Part shown: positions 1 through 7,838 of the stretch, one piece after another
Position numbering within the stretch: position 1 is the first letter of the stretch
Layout: each line of letters opens with the position of its first letter
Assembly (NCBI GenBank): GCA_035698665.1
Contig: DASSBN010000073.1
Location: 1-33,379, forward strand
Length of the DNA stretch: 33,379 nt
From: DATEOR01 sp035698665
GTDB taxonomy: Bacteria; Actinomycetota; Thermoleophilia; Gaiellales; Gaiellaceae
Reading direction: 5' to 3'
Notes under the pieces: generated by a model
What the model saw: only the letters and a program-made list of their open reading frames with translations
Databases searched by the model: none
What the model was told of the DNA's origin: nothing
Program-made: the position numbers and the translations under genes

Positions 1-28
1 GTCGAGCTCGCCGCCCGGGCGGGAGCAG

Positions 29-73
29 GGCCGCCAAGGCCTCGCCTGCACGCCATGGCGTGCCTCGGCGGCC
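29..73. repeat. GC-rich inverted repeats left of selC
   Basis: The arm GGCCGCC (29-35) is perfectly complementary to GGCGGCC (67-73). Between them lies the 16-bp palindrome GCACGCCATGGCGTGC (48-63), which can fold with a CATG loop. No T-run follows, so this is not a standard intrinsic terminator. It may be the 3' end or terminator of a gene outside the window, or a folded leader to selC. Bases 1-90 show no recognisable protein in any frame. Confidence 0.45.
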
Positions 74-90
74 GCGCTAGGCTCCGGAGC

Positions 91-183
91 GGAGCGGCCC
101 GGGCCCGGTGGCCCAGCCGGTCTTCAAAACCGGTGAGGCGGCGTAACCCGTCGCTGGGTAGGTTCGACTCCTGCGCCGCTCCG
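91..183 (+). tRNA. selC: tRNA-Sec (anticodon TCA), selC
   Basis: This gene encodes the selenocysteine tRNA that reads UGA with SelB and a SECIS element. The fold is clear. An 8-bp acceptor stem pairs 91-98 with 175-182. The D arm pairs GGGCC (101-105) with GGCCC (110-114). The anticodon stem pairs 117-121 with 129-133 around the 7-nt loop CTTCAAA, with anticodon TCA at 124-126. A long variable arm (about 134-157) has a roughly 7-bp stem with one bulge. The 5-bp T stem (158-162/170-174) encloses TTCGACT. The 8+5 acceptor/T arrangement with a long variable arm is the bacterial tRNA-Sec signature and separates it from tRNA-Ser or a suppressor. G183 is the discriminator; CCA is not encoded. Its client in this window is the UGA-containing fdhA at 17884-20610. 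selA, selB and selD are not in the window. Confidence 0.95.
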
Positions 184-291
184 CTTTTCGGCCTCAGCGC
201 GCCGTGAACGACAGCTCGCAGGAGTCGATGGACGCGGTCGCCCGGCTGCTCATCGAGGCGGGCGTGCCTGAACTCGAGGGCTAAGCCTTCG
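184..291. other. short spacer after selC; no confident gene
   Basis: A 26-codon GTG-initiated frame runs from 204 to 284 (ends in TAA). It has no recognisable homology and no ribosome binding site, and its upstream frame stays open into the tRNA. It is not called as a gene. Nothing else was seen. Confidence 0.3.
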
Positions 292-780
292 TCAGACGGA
301 CGTGCCGCGCTGGCGGAAACGCTCTGGCGGCTCGGCGCCGATCGCAGGCGGACTCTGTGCCTGCTCGTTCACGCAGACGAAGACATCGAGCCACCAGTGC
401 TCGCGCTCCTCGTCGATCTCGCCCTCGCCGACGAGAAAGCACGTGTTCAGCCATCGCCACCGCTCGGCCTCGGTCGTCAGCTCGACCCGGGCGAGGATCG
501 CGCGGCGGCTTCCTGCGGCGTCCTCCTCGACGCTCTGGCCGTGCATCGAGACAAGGAGCTCGTCGCCCTCGCCCGTCGTGATCGTCCCGCGCAGATTCGG
601 CGTCCAGACGCCGTCCTCGCGCCGGCGCGGATAGTTGGCCCACACGAGAGCGCCGTCGAGCTCCCCGCCGACCTCGCCGTCGCCCTGGCCGAAGCCGAGC
701 CCTTCCTCCCCCGCGTACGGCCGGTGCCAGCTCGATGCGCCATAGCGCATCGAGACCCGGCAGAAGGGCTCGAGCCGCAC
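292..780 (-). CDS. DUF3237-like protein
   Basis: A 162-residue protein of unknown function. It is built from alternating short beta strands, with the pieces GALVWANYPRRREDGVWTPN, a region ending LRGTI, and RWRWLNTCFLVGEGE. This pattern resembles the DUF3237 beta-barrel family (a ligand-derived gradient of strands around a central pocket), but I recognise the fold only loosely. The start is taken as GTG at 780, eleven bases after the stop of the DUF2277 gene in the same direction, which suggests a two-gene transcript. The same frame stays open far upstream, but that stretch overlaps DUF2277 and the opposite-strand reductase gene and reads as shadow. No signal peptide or membrane segment is seen. 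Confidence 0.6.
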   Translation of the reverse strand: MRLEPFCRVSMRYGASSWHRPYAGEEGLGFGQGDGEVGGELDGALVWANYPRRREDGVWTPNLRGTITTGEGDELLVSMHGQSVEEDAAGSRRAILARVELTTEAERWRWLNTCFLVGEGEIDEEREHWWLDVFVCVNEQAQSPPAIGAEPPERFRQRGTSV

Positions 781-791
781 GGGGGCCCGGC

Positions 792-1061
792 TTAGGCCGG
801 CTGGAACTGGCGGGCCCGGGCGCGCCGCTTCTCCGCCTCGACCTCGCGGTCCTTCGGCGGCGCGGTGGTCACCAGCTCCTCGAGGAGATGGTGCGAGGCG
901 TGGGCGACGGCGTCGACCGCGCGCGCAAAGGCCTCCTCGTTCGCGCGCGACGGCTTGGCGAAGCCGCTGATCTTGCGCACGTACTGGAGGGCCGCGGCGC
1001 GGATCTCGTCGTCGGTCGCCTCGGGCTCGAAGTTGTAGAGCGTCTGGATGTTTCGGCACAT
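792..1061 (-). CDS. DUF2277 family protein
   Basis: An 89-residue protein beginning MCRNIQTLYNFEPEATDDEI, the hallmark N-terminus of DUF2277. It continues with the conserved pieces AALQYVRKISGF, NEEAFARAV and TTAPPKDREVEAEK. The family is small, mostly helical, common in actinobacteria and proteobacteria, and has no established function. It is full length for the family. It reads leftward just ahead of the DUF3237-like gene and diverges from the RibD-type reductase at 1109, so the roughly 47-bp gap between them must hold promoters for both directions. Confidence 0.9.
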   Translation of the reverse strand: MCRNIQTLYNFEPEATDDEIRAAALQYVRKISGFAKPSRANEEAFARAVDAVAHASHHLLEELVTTAPPKDREVEAEKRRARARQFQPA

Positions 1062-1108
1062 GCCGCCAGCCTAGCGACCGCGGCCGAGGCCGACTAGCCT
1101 TCGCGGCC

Positions 1109-1750
1109 GTGAGCAAGGTCCGCGCCGAGATCAGCATGTCCCTGGACGGCTTCGTCGCCGGGCCGGACCCGACCCTGGAGGAGCCGCTCGGCCGAAACGG
1201 CGAGGCGCTCCACGAATGGGTAGTGCAGACGCAGGCCTGGCGCGAGGCGCACGGCCTCGAAGGCGGCGAGACGAACGAGGAGTCGGACATGGTCCGCGAA
1301 GGCATCGCGTCCGTCGGCGCCTCCGTCATGGGCCGGAAGATGTTCAGCGGCGGAGCGGGCGACTGGGAGAGCGATCCACGGTCGAAGGGCTGGTGGGGAG
1401 ACGAGCCGCCCTTCCACACCCAGGTCTTCGTCCTCACCCACCACGCGAGGGAGCCCGAGGAGATGGACGGCGGAACGACGTTCGTCTTCGTCACCGAGGG
1501 AATCCAGGCCGCCGTCGAGCAGGCGCGCGCGGCCGCCGGAGATCGCGACGTCTCGATCGCGGGCGGCGCAAGCGTGATTCAGCAGGCGCTCTCGGCGGGC
1601 CTCGTCGAGGAGCTCCGGGTGCACGTGGCCCCGATCCTCCTCGGCGGCGGCACTCGCCTCTTCGGCGAGGGCCGGCCGGTCAGACTCGAGGCCACGCGGA
1701 TGTTCTCCACGCCGAGAGCGGCGCACTTCCGGTTCGACGTCGGCTCCTGA
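1109..1750 (+). CDS. dihydrofolate reductase / RibD C-terminal family protein
   Basis: A 213-residue cytosolic protein of the RibD C-terminal (DHFR-like) family, probably an NAD(P)H-dependent reductase of unknown substrate. It opens with the family motif MSLDGFVAGPD (about residues 10-20). It has a middle MGRKMFSGG segment that lines the cofactor pocket. The typical AGGASVIQQALSAGLVEELRVHV block lies near residue 155, followed by APILLGGGTRLF. These features match the common actinobacterial YyaP/YwjB-like paralogues rather than true folate DHFR. The start is GTG at 1109. Its stop (1748-1750) abuts the stop of the convergent SIMPL gene at 1751 with no gap. Confidence 0.88.
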   Translation: MSKVRAEISMSLDGFVAGPDPTLEEPLGRNGEALHEWVVQTQAWREAHGLEGGETNEESDMVREGIASVGASVMGRKMFSGGAGDWESDPRSKGWWGDEPPFHTQVFVLTHHAREPEEMDGGTTFVFVTEGIQAAVEQARAAAGDRDVSIAGGASVIQQALSAGLVEELRVHVAPILLGGGTRLFGEGRPVRLEATRMFSTPRAAHFRFDVGS

Positions 1751-2527
1751 TTAGGCGCCCGTCGCGATCGCGAACGTCACGGTGAGCGACGCAGAGACCT
1801 GCTGCGTCCCCGGCTCCACCGGCGCCACCTCGGCTGCGGCCGCCCGGTCGTAGCCCATCACGGGACCGGGCACGTAGCCGCCACCCTCGACGATGGCGAC
1901 CGGAGCGCCGAGCGAGAGGCCGGCCTTCGCAGCGATCGCCTCGGCATGGGCACGCGCGTCGTCGAAGGCCTTGTCGACGGCCTCGCCGTAGGCCTCGTCC
2001 GTGTCGGACGGGTGCAGATTCGGCCCGTAGACGTCGCCCGCGCCGGCGCGGACCGCCGCGTCGACGACCTTGCCGGCCTCGCCGAGCCTGCGCACGGTCG
2101 CGGTGACCGTGCTCGAGGCCGAGTAGCCGGTGACCGTCCGCCCGTCGTCGGCCGTCTCCGGGTAGAGCGAGACCTCGGTGGTCTGCACATCCTGTTCGGA
2201 GACGCCCGCGCCCTCGAGCGCGACGAGGACAGCCCTCATCGCCGAGGCGTTCGCCGAGAGCGCATCCGACGCGGTCGTGGCCTGCGAACGGACGCCGAAG
2301 CTCCAGTCGGCCACGTCCGGGACGACATCGGCGGTCCCGGTCCCGGTCACCGTGATCCCGTTGCCGCTCATCGCAGCGCCCTGCTGCTGGACGGGCCCGG
2401 CCGAGACCGCGCTCTGCCCGGAGCCCGAATAGCCCGAGAGCGCCCCCTCCGACCCCTTCTCCCCTCCACCGCAGCCGGCGGCCGCGAGCGAGGCGGCGGC
2501 GACGGTTGCCAAGAAGACGAGCTTCAT
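1751..2527 (-). CDS. SIMPL (DUF541) domain lipoprotein
   Basis: A 258-residue secreted lipoprotein. The N-terminus MKLVFLATVAAASLAAAGC is a type II signal peptide with the lipobox AAGC (Cys at about residue 18). A short Gly/Ser/Gln linker leads to one SIMPL/DUF541 domain. That domain shows GNGITVTGTGTADVVPDVA, the SVTATV-type strand and the C-terminal VSASLTVTFAI strand typical of the family. SIMPL proteins form periplasmic or cell-surface oligomers whose role is poorly defined; some are tied to oxidative stress. The start is ATG 2527, preceded by GGAGG at ideal spacing. The open frame continues upstream but has no signal peptide there. It diverges from the small lipoprotein gene at 2628. Confidence 0.88.
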   Translation of the reverse strand: MKLVFLATVAAASLAAAGCGGGEKGSEGALSGYSGSGQSAVSAGPVQQQGAAMSGNGITVTGTGTADVVPDVADWSFGVRSQATTASDALSANASAMRAVLVALEGAGVSEQDVQTTEVSLYPETADDGRTVTGYSASSTVTATVRRLGEAGKVVDAAVRAGAGDVYGPNLHPSDTDEAYGEAVDKAFDDARAHAEAIAAKAGLSLGAPVAIVEGGGYVPGPVMGYDRAAAAEVAPVEPGTQQVSASLTVTFAIATGA

Positions 2528-2627
2528 GGTTCCTCCGATCGTGATTTGCAGGGCTTTGACCGGGGAAGGCGGGAAAAGGTTCCCCTTCCGAGGAGTACCG
2601 GCCTCGCTCGGTGGGGATAGGAAGACG

Positions 2628-3059
2628 ATGCGGCCTCTCGCTCTCGCTGCGCTTGCCCTCGTACTGGCCCTCGCCGGCTGCGGCGGAGGGACGCCAAGGC
2701 AGACGGACTCCTCCGCGATCCCGCACTCGGTGGCCAATCGGCTTGCCGCTCAGAGCGAGGCGATCGTCGCCGCCTGGGACGCAGGGGACACGTGCGGCGC
2801 GGCTACCAAGGCGGACGACCTGAAGGACGCCGCCGAGAAGGCGATCGCGGCGGGCGAGATCCCTGCGGCCTACCAGGACGACCTCGAGTCCGCGGTCGTG
2901 AACCTCCAGAACACCGCCAACTGCGTCCAGGACCACGGCGGCGAGGACGACGACCACGGCAAGGACAAGGGGAAAGGCAAGGGCCCCGACAAGCAGGACG
3001 ACGAGAGCCTGACGATCACGACCGACACGATCGGCACGACGACCGAGGAGGGCGGCTGA
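2628..3059 (+). CDS. small Asp/Lys-rich lipoprotein, coupled to kinase
   Basis: A 143-residue predicted lipoprotein of no recognised family. The N-terminus MRPLALAALALVLALAGC is a lipobox signal (LAGC, Cys18). A helical middle (about residues 35-100) has two cysteines that could form a disulfide. The tail is very charged (DDDHGKDKGKGKGPDKQDDE) and ends in a Thr-rich stretch. The start at 2628 places the signal peptide at the very N-terminus. Its stop TGA (3057-3059) overlaps the likely CTG start of the downstream Ser/Thr kinase, so the two are probably translated together, and the lipoprotein may act in the kinase's signalling. That role is inference from position only. Confidence 0.8.
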   Translation: MRPLALAALALVLALAGCGGGTPRQTDSSAIPHSVANRLAAQSEAIVAAWDAGDTCGAATKADDLKDAAEKAIAAGEIPAAYQDDLESAVVNLQNTANCVQDHGGEDDDHGKDKGKGKGPDKQDDESLTITTDTIGTTTEEGG

Positions 3060-4183
3060 GCACCCAGACGATCGCCGGCGGGCGCTACCGCGTCGAGCAT
3101 GAGCTCGGCCGGGGCGGCATGGCCGTGGTCTACCTCGCGCGCGACGACGAGCTCGATCGCCCCGTCGCCATCAAGGTTCTGGCCGGCCACCTGGCCGACG
3201 ACCCCGTCTTTCGCGACCGGTTCCTCCGCGAGGCTCGTCTGGCCGCCGGGCTCTCACATCCGAACATCGTCCAGATCTACGACGCGGGCGAGGATCACGG
3301 TGATCCCTACATCGTCATGGAGTGCGTGGAGGGCCGCTCGCTGGCGGACGAGCTCGAGGCCACGGGCGCACTCGACCCGGCGCGGGTCGTCGATCTCGGC
3401 GTGCAGGTCTGCGACGGCCTCGAGCACGCGCACGCCGCGGGGCTCGTCCACCGCGACATCAAGCCCGGCAACCTTCTCCTCGGCGAGCGCGACACCGTCA
3501 AGATCGCGGACTTCGGCATTGCGCGCGCGGCCGAGACCACTCGGCTGACGCAGATGGGCAGCGTTCTCGGAACGGCCGCGTATCTCTCTCCGGAGCAGGC
3601 GCTCGGCGAAGAGGTGACCGCCGCGGCCGACATCTACTCACTCGGCTGCGTTCTCTACGAGTGCCTGACCGGGCGCACGCCCTACGTCTTCGACACGCTC
3701 GCCGAGCTCGCGGTGAAGCACCGGGAGGAGCCGATCGCGCCTGTCCGCGAGCTCCGTCCCGAGATCCCGGAGGAGCTCGAGGCCGTCGTCATGCGCAGCT
3801 TGGCGCGGAACCCCGAATACCGCCCTCCCTCGGCCGCCGCTCTCGGGCGGGACCTCGCCGGCGCGACCACGGACGACGCCACGCGCCCGCTGCCACAGGC
3901 GAGCGGCGTCCGCGCCTCGCAGGTCCGCACCGAGCCGCTCAGTCAGGCGACGCCCACGGACCGCAAGGCGCCGGCCGTCAACCGCCGCTGGGTCCTCTGG
4001 GCAATCGTCCTCCTGCTCGTCATCGCCGCGATCGTCATCGGCGTCGTCGGCCTGTCAGGGGGGAGCGACGACGGCTCAGCCGGCAATCCCGCGCCGACGC
4101 GGGTCGAGCCGGCGGAGCAGACCGGCGACCCCTCCACCGACGCGCAGAATCTCGCCGACTGGCTGCGCGCGAACTCGGGCTAG
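3056..4183 (+). CDS. membrane Ser/Thr protein kinase (PknB-like, no PASTA)
   Basis: A 375-residue eukaryotic-type Ser/Thr kinase. With the start at CTG 3056 the glycine loop GRGGMAVV is at 18-25, the ATP lysine (VAIK) at 40, the catalytic loop HRDIKPGN at 132-139, DFG at 152-154, and APE-like LSPEQA after a Thr-rich activation loop. One membrane helix (about 312-334, LWAIVLLLVIAAIVIGVVG) is followed by a short acidic outer tail of about 40 residues without PASTA repeats. No ATG, GTG or TTG in this frame is close enough upstream to preserve the glycine loop. CTG at 3056 overlaps the preceding stop (CTGA) and sits behind GAGGAGG, so a rare CTG start is the best explanation. The 3' end meets the convergent exporter gene on a shared CTAG. 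Confidence 0.92.
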   Translation: MSTQTIAGGRYRVEHELGRGGMAVVYLARDDELDRPVAIKVLAGHLADDPVFRDRFLREARLAAGLSHPNIVQIYDAGEDHGDPYIVMECVEGRSLADELEATGALDPARVVDLGVQVCDGLEHAHAAGLVHRDIKPGNLLLGERDTVKIADFGIARAAETTRLTQMGSVLGTAAYLSPEQALGEEVTAAADIYSLGCVLYECLTGRTPYVFDTLAELAVKHREEPIAPVRELRPEIPEELEAVVMRSLARNPEYRPPSAAALGRDLAGATTDDATRPLPQASGVRASQVRTEPLSQATPTDRKAPAVNRRWVLWAIVLLLVIAAIVIGVVGLSGGSDDGSAGNPAPTRVEPAEQTGDPSTDAQNLADWLRANSG

Positions 4184-5739
4184 CTGCTCGGAGAGGAGTA
4201 GAGCTCGGGCTCGGTCGCGGTCGAGGAAGCGATCTCGCGGTCGTTCACGAACACGAAGGTCGCGACCACCGACACGATTCCGAGTGCAACGAGAAACCAG
4301 AAGGCCCACGCGAAGCCGGAGGTGAGCGCGTCGGGCTGGGCGGTGCCTTCCTTCACGAGCGTCGTGAAGTGGCTCGTGGCGATCGTCGAGGCGACCGCGA
4401 CTCCGATCGCGCCCCCGATCTGCTGCGACGTGTTGATGAGCCCCGAGCCGAGACCCGCTTCGTGCTCGGCCACTCCGGCGAGGGCCGCGATCGTCACGGG
4501 CACGAAGGAGAACGCGATTCCGACCCCGACGGCGAGGTAGCCCACCAGGAGGTCGGCCATGTAGGAGCCGCCCACGGAGATCTGCGTGTACCAGAGCATT
4601 CCGAAGGTCATGAGGGCCAGTCCGATTGCGAGGATCGGCTTCACGCCCACCCTCGTGACGAGGGCCTGGGCGACACCCGCCGACACCACCGCCGTTCCCG
4701 CGGTGGTGAGGAACGTGAGGCCGGCCTTGAGCGCGGAGTAGCCGAGCACCTGCTGGACGTAGAGGGTGAGGAGGAAGAAGTTCGCGAAGACGATGGCGCC
4801 GAGGATCAGGCCGACGATGTTGGCGCCCGCGACGGTGCGCACGTTGAAGATCCGGAGCGGCATGAGCGGCTGCTCCACCCGCATCTCGATGATGACGAAG
4901 AGGACGAGGAGCGCAACGGCGAGGATGAGAAGTCCGATCGTCCGCGCCGAGCCCCAGCCCACATCGGGCGCCTTCGAGATCGTGTAGACGAGGAGGGCGA
5001 GGCCGGTGGTCACCGACAGCGCTCCCGCGACGTCGTAGCGGCGGCGCGCCACGTCGACGCGGCTCTCGTTCACGAGCGAGAGCGTCAGCGCGAGCACCGC
5101 GATCCCCACCGGGACGTTGACGAAGAAGATCCACTCCCAGCCGAGGTACTTCGTGAGGATGCCGCCCATGAGGACGCCCACCGCGGCGCCCGAGCCGCCC
5201 ACCGCTCCCCAGATGCCGAGCGCCTTGTTCCGCTCCGCTCCTTCCCGGAAGCACGTCGTCACGATCGCCAGGGCGGCGGGCGAGACGATCGCCGCGCCGA
5301 GGCCCTGCACGGCGCGTGAGGCGATGAGGACGGCCTCCGTGTTCGCGAGGCCGCAAACGAGCGAAGCGGCGGTGAAGACCGCGACGCCGACCATGAAGAC
5401 GCGCCTGCGCCCGAGGAGGTCGGCCGCCCGCCCGGCGAGGAGGAGGAACCCGCCGAAGGTGATCGCGTAGGCGCTGATCACCCACTGCAGGTTCTCCTGG
5501 GAGAAATCGAGCGCCTCGCCGATCGACGGGAGCGCCACGTTGACGATCGAAACGTCGAGGACCGTCATGAAGAAGGCGACGCAAACGAGCGCGAGGGCCT
5601 TCCACCGGCGTGGGTCTGGAGCGGTGGTGACGATGGCCTGTGAAACGTAGCGGTTCGGCTGGCTATTCCGAGCCGCGAACGACCTCGAGACCGAGCACCC
5701 GCTCGAGGTAGTCGAGCGCGATGCGCTCGTTCTCCGCAT
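4180..5739 (-). CDS. MFS drug exporter, DHA2/EmrB-QacA type (14 TM)
   Basis: An inner-membrane proton-driven exporter of about 500 residues with the pattern of 14 hydrophobic segments expected for the DHA2 family. Signature pieces are VLDVSIVNVALPSIG (motif D1 region, TM1), GRAADLLGRRRVF (motif A, loop 2-3), RAVQGLGAAIVSPAAL (motif B, TM4) and GSGAAVGVLMGGIL (motif C, TM5), which marks antiporters. The substrate cannot be read. The start is a problem. The conserved core begins near 5600, but no ATG, GTG or TTG lies in frame between the TM1 region and the ATGs at 5739 and 5757. Both of those are inside the upstream isochorismatase-like gene. I use 5739 provisionally; an unusual start or a sequence error near 5625-5660 is possible. 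Confidence 0.88.
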   Translation of the reverse strand: MRRTSASRSTTSSGCSVSRSFAARNSQPNRYVSQAIVTTAPDPRRWKALALVCVAFFMTVLDVSIVNVALPSIGEALDFSQENLQWVISAYAITFGGFLLLAGRAADLLGRRRVFMVGVAVFTAASLVCGLANTEAVLIASRAVQGLGAAIVSPAALAIVTTCFREGAERNKALGIWGAVGGSGAAVGVLMGGILTKYLGWEWIFFVNVPVGIAVLALTLSLVNESRVDVARRRYDVAGALSVTTGLALLVYTISKAPDVGWGSARTIGLLILAVALLVLFVIIEMRVEQPLMPLRIFNVRTVAGANIVGLILGAIVFANFFLLTLYVQQVLGYSALKAGLTFLTTAGTAVVSAGVAQALVTRVGVKPILAIGLALMTFGMLWYTQISVGGSYMADLLVGYLAVGVGIAFSFVPVTIAALAGVAEHEAGLGSGLINTSQQIGGAIGVAVASTIATSHFTTLVKEGTAQPDALTSGFAWAFWFLVALGIVSVVATFVFVNDREIASSTATEPELYSSPSS

Positions 5740-6184
5740 CCACGGCCGCTGACGCATCGGCGCGCACGCTCACCTCGAAGCCGGCGGCCTGCGCGTCCAG
5801 AGCGCTCTGGAAGACGCACATCTCGGTCGCCGCCCCGGCCAGGGTCAGGCCGCTCACTCCGAGCCGGGCGAGGAGGTCCGTGAGCTCGGTCTCGTCGAAG
5901 GCCGAGTAGGCATCCTTCAGCACGACCGGCTCGCCGTCGACCGGAGCGACCGCTGCGACGAGCTGCCCGGCCTTCCCGTCCTCGACCGCCTCGCGGAGGA
6001 CGTCCTCCGCCGTCGTGTGCTCCCCGCGGTCGTTCGCGTAGACGACCTGCACACCCCGTGCGCGCGCGTCCCCGAGGAGCGCGACGAGCGCGCGATGGCG
6101 CCGCCGGTAGCTCTCGAGCAGCGCGTCGCCGTCCTCGTGGCGGAAATCCTTCAGGACGTCGACGAGGAGGAGTGCGTCGGTCAC
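5663..6184 (-). CDS. isochorismatase-like cysteine hydrolase
   Basis: A 173-residue cytosolic hydrolase of the isochorismatase/nicotinamidase superfamily. The catalytic triad is visible: Asp9 in LLLVDVLKDF, Lys90 in PVVLKDAYSAF and Cys123 in GAATEMCVFQSAL. The usual cis-peptide bond precedes the Cys region. Metal-binding residues of true nicotinamidase (DxH after the strand) are not evident, so the substrate is open. The GTG start at 6184 overlaps the stop of the upstream DUF72 gene (GTGA), implying translational coupling. The longer open frame upstream of this is DUF72 shadow. The downstream exporter frame overlaps its 3' end. Confidence 0.9.
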   Translation of the reverse strand: MTDALLLVDVLKDFRHEDGDALLESYRRRHRALVALLGDARARGVQVVYANDRGEHTTAEDVLREAVEDGKAGQLVAAVAPVDGEPVVLKDAYSAFDETELTDLLARLGVSGLTLAGAATEMCVFQSALDAQAAGFEVSVRADASAAVDAENERIALDYLERVLGLEVVRGSE

Positions 6185-6924
6185 TGCGACTTCAATCCCA
6201 CCCCGAGCCGTGTTCCCAAACCCAGGCCGTTTCGGACCGCGTAGCCCTCCCAGTCGTTGTTGAAGTAGACGAAGACGTCGGCTCGGCGCCTCCAGCCTTC
6301 GATCCGCGCGGCCCACTCGTCGAGCTCCCGCTCCGAGTAGTTGCCGTTGCGCCCGCGGCTCCCGTAGTGGAAGCGGACGAACGTCCAGCCGGCGGTCAGC
6401 TCGTGCGCCTGCCACGGGCGCGCCGGATGGTCGCCGATGACGAGCGCGACGCCGTGCTCTTCGAGGCAGGCGTACGTCTCGGGGACGAACCAGCTCTCGT
6501 GCCGAAACTCGAAGCAGTGCCTCCCGGTCGGCAGTCGCTCGAGGGCCTCGGCGAGCCGTTCCTCGTCACGGCGAAACGTCGGCGGCAGCTGCCAGAGGAG
6601 CGGTCCCATCTTCGGGGAGGCCGTCAGCGGCTCGATGCGCTCGTAGAAGCGCGCGACGCCCTGCTCCATGTCGCGGAGCCGCTTGACGTGCGTGAGGTAG
6701 CGGCTCGCCTTCACGGAGAAGAGAAAACCCGGCGGCGAGCCCTCCACCCACGAGGCGACCGCCTCCCGGCGTGGAAGCCGGTAGAAGGTGTTGTTCACCT
6801 CGACGGTGTCGAAGAGCGTCGCGTAGTGCTCGAGCCAGCGCCTCGCGGGGAGGCCCTTCGGGTAGACGCGCTCCCGCCAGTGGGCGTAGTTCCAGCCGGA
6901 GCAGCCGATGCGGACCGGGCGCAC
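6181..6924 (-). CDS. DUF72 family protein
   Basis: A 247-residue TIM-barrel protein of the DUF72 (YecE-like) family. It shows the conserved IGCSGWNYAHWRERVYP start, the VEVNNTFYRLP strand, the FSVKASRYLTH segment, LWQLPPTF, CFEFRHESWF and the terminal VYFNNDWEGYAV. The function is unknown; the fold resembles sugar isomerases and endonuclease IV. The start is GTG 6924 (MRPVRIG), which is the normal start of the family. It is the first gene of a leftward set with the isochorismatase-like hydrolase and probably the exporter. Confidence 0.92.
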   Translation of the reverse strand: MRPVRIGCSGWNYAHWRERVYPKGLPARRWLEHYATLFDTVEVNNTFYRLPRREAVASWVEGSPPGFLFSVKASRYLTHVKRLRDMEQGVARFYERIEPLTASPKMGPLLWQLPPTFRRDEERLAEALERLPTGRHCFEFRHESWFVPETYACLEEHGVALVIGDHPARPWQAHELTAGWTFVRFHYGSRGRNGNYSERELDEWAARIEGWRRRADVFVYFNNDWEGYAVRNGLGLGTRLGVGLKSQ

Positions 6925-6957
6925 CGGTCCGTTTTCTCCGCGTGGCGGGGCTTTACG

Positions 6958-7812
6958 CTAGCCGGCGTGCTCGGCTGCTTCGAGCACGAAGTCGGTCGCG
7001 AACCCGAGGAACAGGCCGAGCAGGAGCATCCACGTGACGAGAACCGGGAGCCCGAACTTGCGGTTCACGTGCATGAGCTCCTGGACGACGTAGAGGATCG
7101 AGCCGGCCGCGACGGCGAAGAACGCGATCGAGACGGCCTCGTTCACCCAGGCGCTTCCGACGACGGTTCCGAGGAACGTCGGTCCGCCGCCGATCAGCCC
7201 GAGGAGCGCGAGGAACCCCCAGCTCGGCCGCTCGGCCTCGCCGGACATGGGCCCGACGATGCCGAACCCCTCGGTGGCGTTGTGGAGGCCGAAGCCGATG
7301 ATGAGCGCGAGCGCAAGGCTGATCTCGCCCGCCGCGCCGGCCTGGCCGATCGCGAGCCCCTCGCCGAAGTTGTGCAGGCCGATGCCGACGGCGATGAGAA
7401 GGGCCAGCTGCCGGCCGGTGGAGAGCCGCTCGATCCAGGAGCGCGACGCGAACTCGTCGATCGCCGCCGCACCGGGACCGACGAAGGCGGAGCTGCGCCG
7501 CTGCTTCATCCAGCGGTCGTAGTAGACGAGGCTCATCAGGCCCGCGATGAGCCCGCCCGCGAGCAGAGCCGCGTAGCCGACGAACTCACCCCACGACCCC
7601 TCGCCCTCGACGGCTCCCTCGAGAGCCTCCTCCACGGGCCCGACGCCGTGCGAGAGCACGTCCCAGAGCAGGAAGAGGAGAACGCCGCACGCAAGGGCGG
7701 AGAGGCCGGCCTGCACTCGAACGTCGACGCTCCGTACACGGCCGAGGGGCAGGCCGAGCAAGATCGTGAATCCGGCGATGGCGCCGAGTGCGAGAGTCTG
7801 TGCCGTCGACAT
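6958..7812 (-). CDS. ZIP family divalent metal transporter
   Basis: A 284-residue membrane permease of the ZIP family, importing Zn, Fe or Mn down to the cytosol. It has about eight hydrophobic segments. The paired metal sites are HNFGEG at 147-152 and HNATEG at 177-182, the signature of ZIP TM4 and TM5. A charged loop between TM3 and TM4 (about 100-130) lacks the His-rich run of many eukaryotic ZIPs. The start is ATG 7812 with an AAAGGA element upstream. An 18-bp palindrome (7839-7856) resembling DtxR/IdeR/MntR boxes sits just before the gene, so metal-dependent repression is likely. It diverges from the amidase gene. Confidence 0.92.
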   Translation of the reverse strand: MSTAQTLALGAIAGFTILLGLPLGRVRSVDVRVQAGLSALACGVLLFLLWDVLSHGVGPVEEALEGAVEGEGSWGEFVGYAALLAGGLIAGLMSLVYYDRWMKQRRSSAFVGPGAAAIDEFASRSWIERLSTGRQLALLIAVGIGLHNFGEGLAIGQAGAAGEISLALALIIGFGLHNATEGFGIVGPMSGEAERPSWGFLALLGLIGGGPTFLGTVVGSAWVNEAVSIAFFAVAAGSILYVVQELMHVNRKFGLPVLVTWMLLLGLFLGFATDFVLEAAEHAG

Positions 7813-7838
7813 GCGGGCGGTCGTCCTTTCGTCGTGGA

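Noticed and set aside
29..73. intrinsic terminator left of selC
   Set aside because: Strong inverted repeats are present but no T-run follows.
204..284. 26-codon ORF after selC
   Set aside because: No ribosome site, no known family, and the frame remains open upstream into the tRNA.
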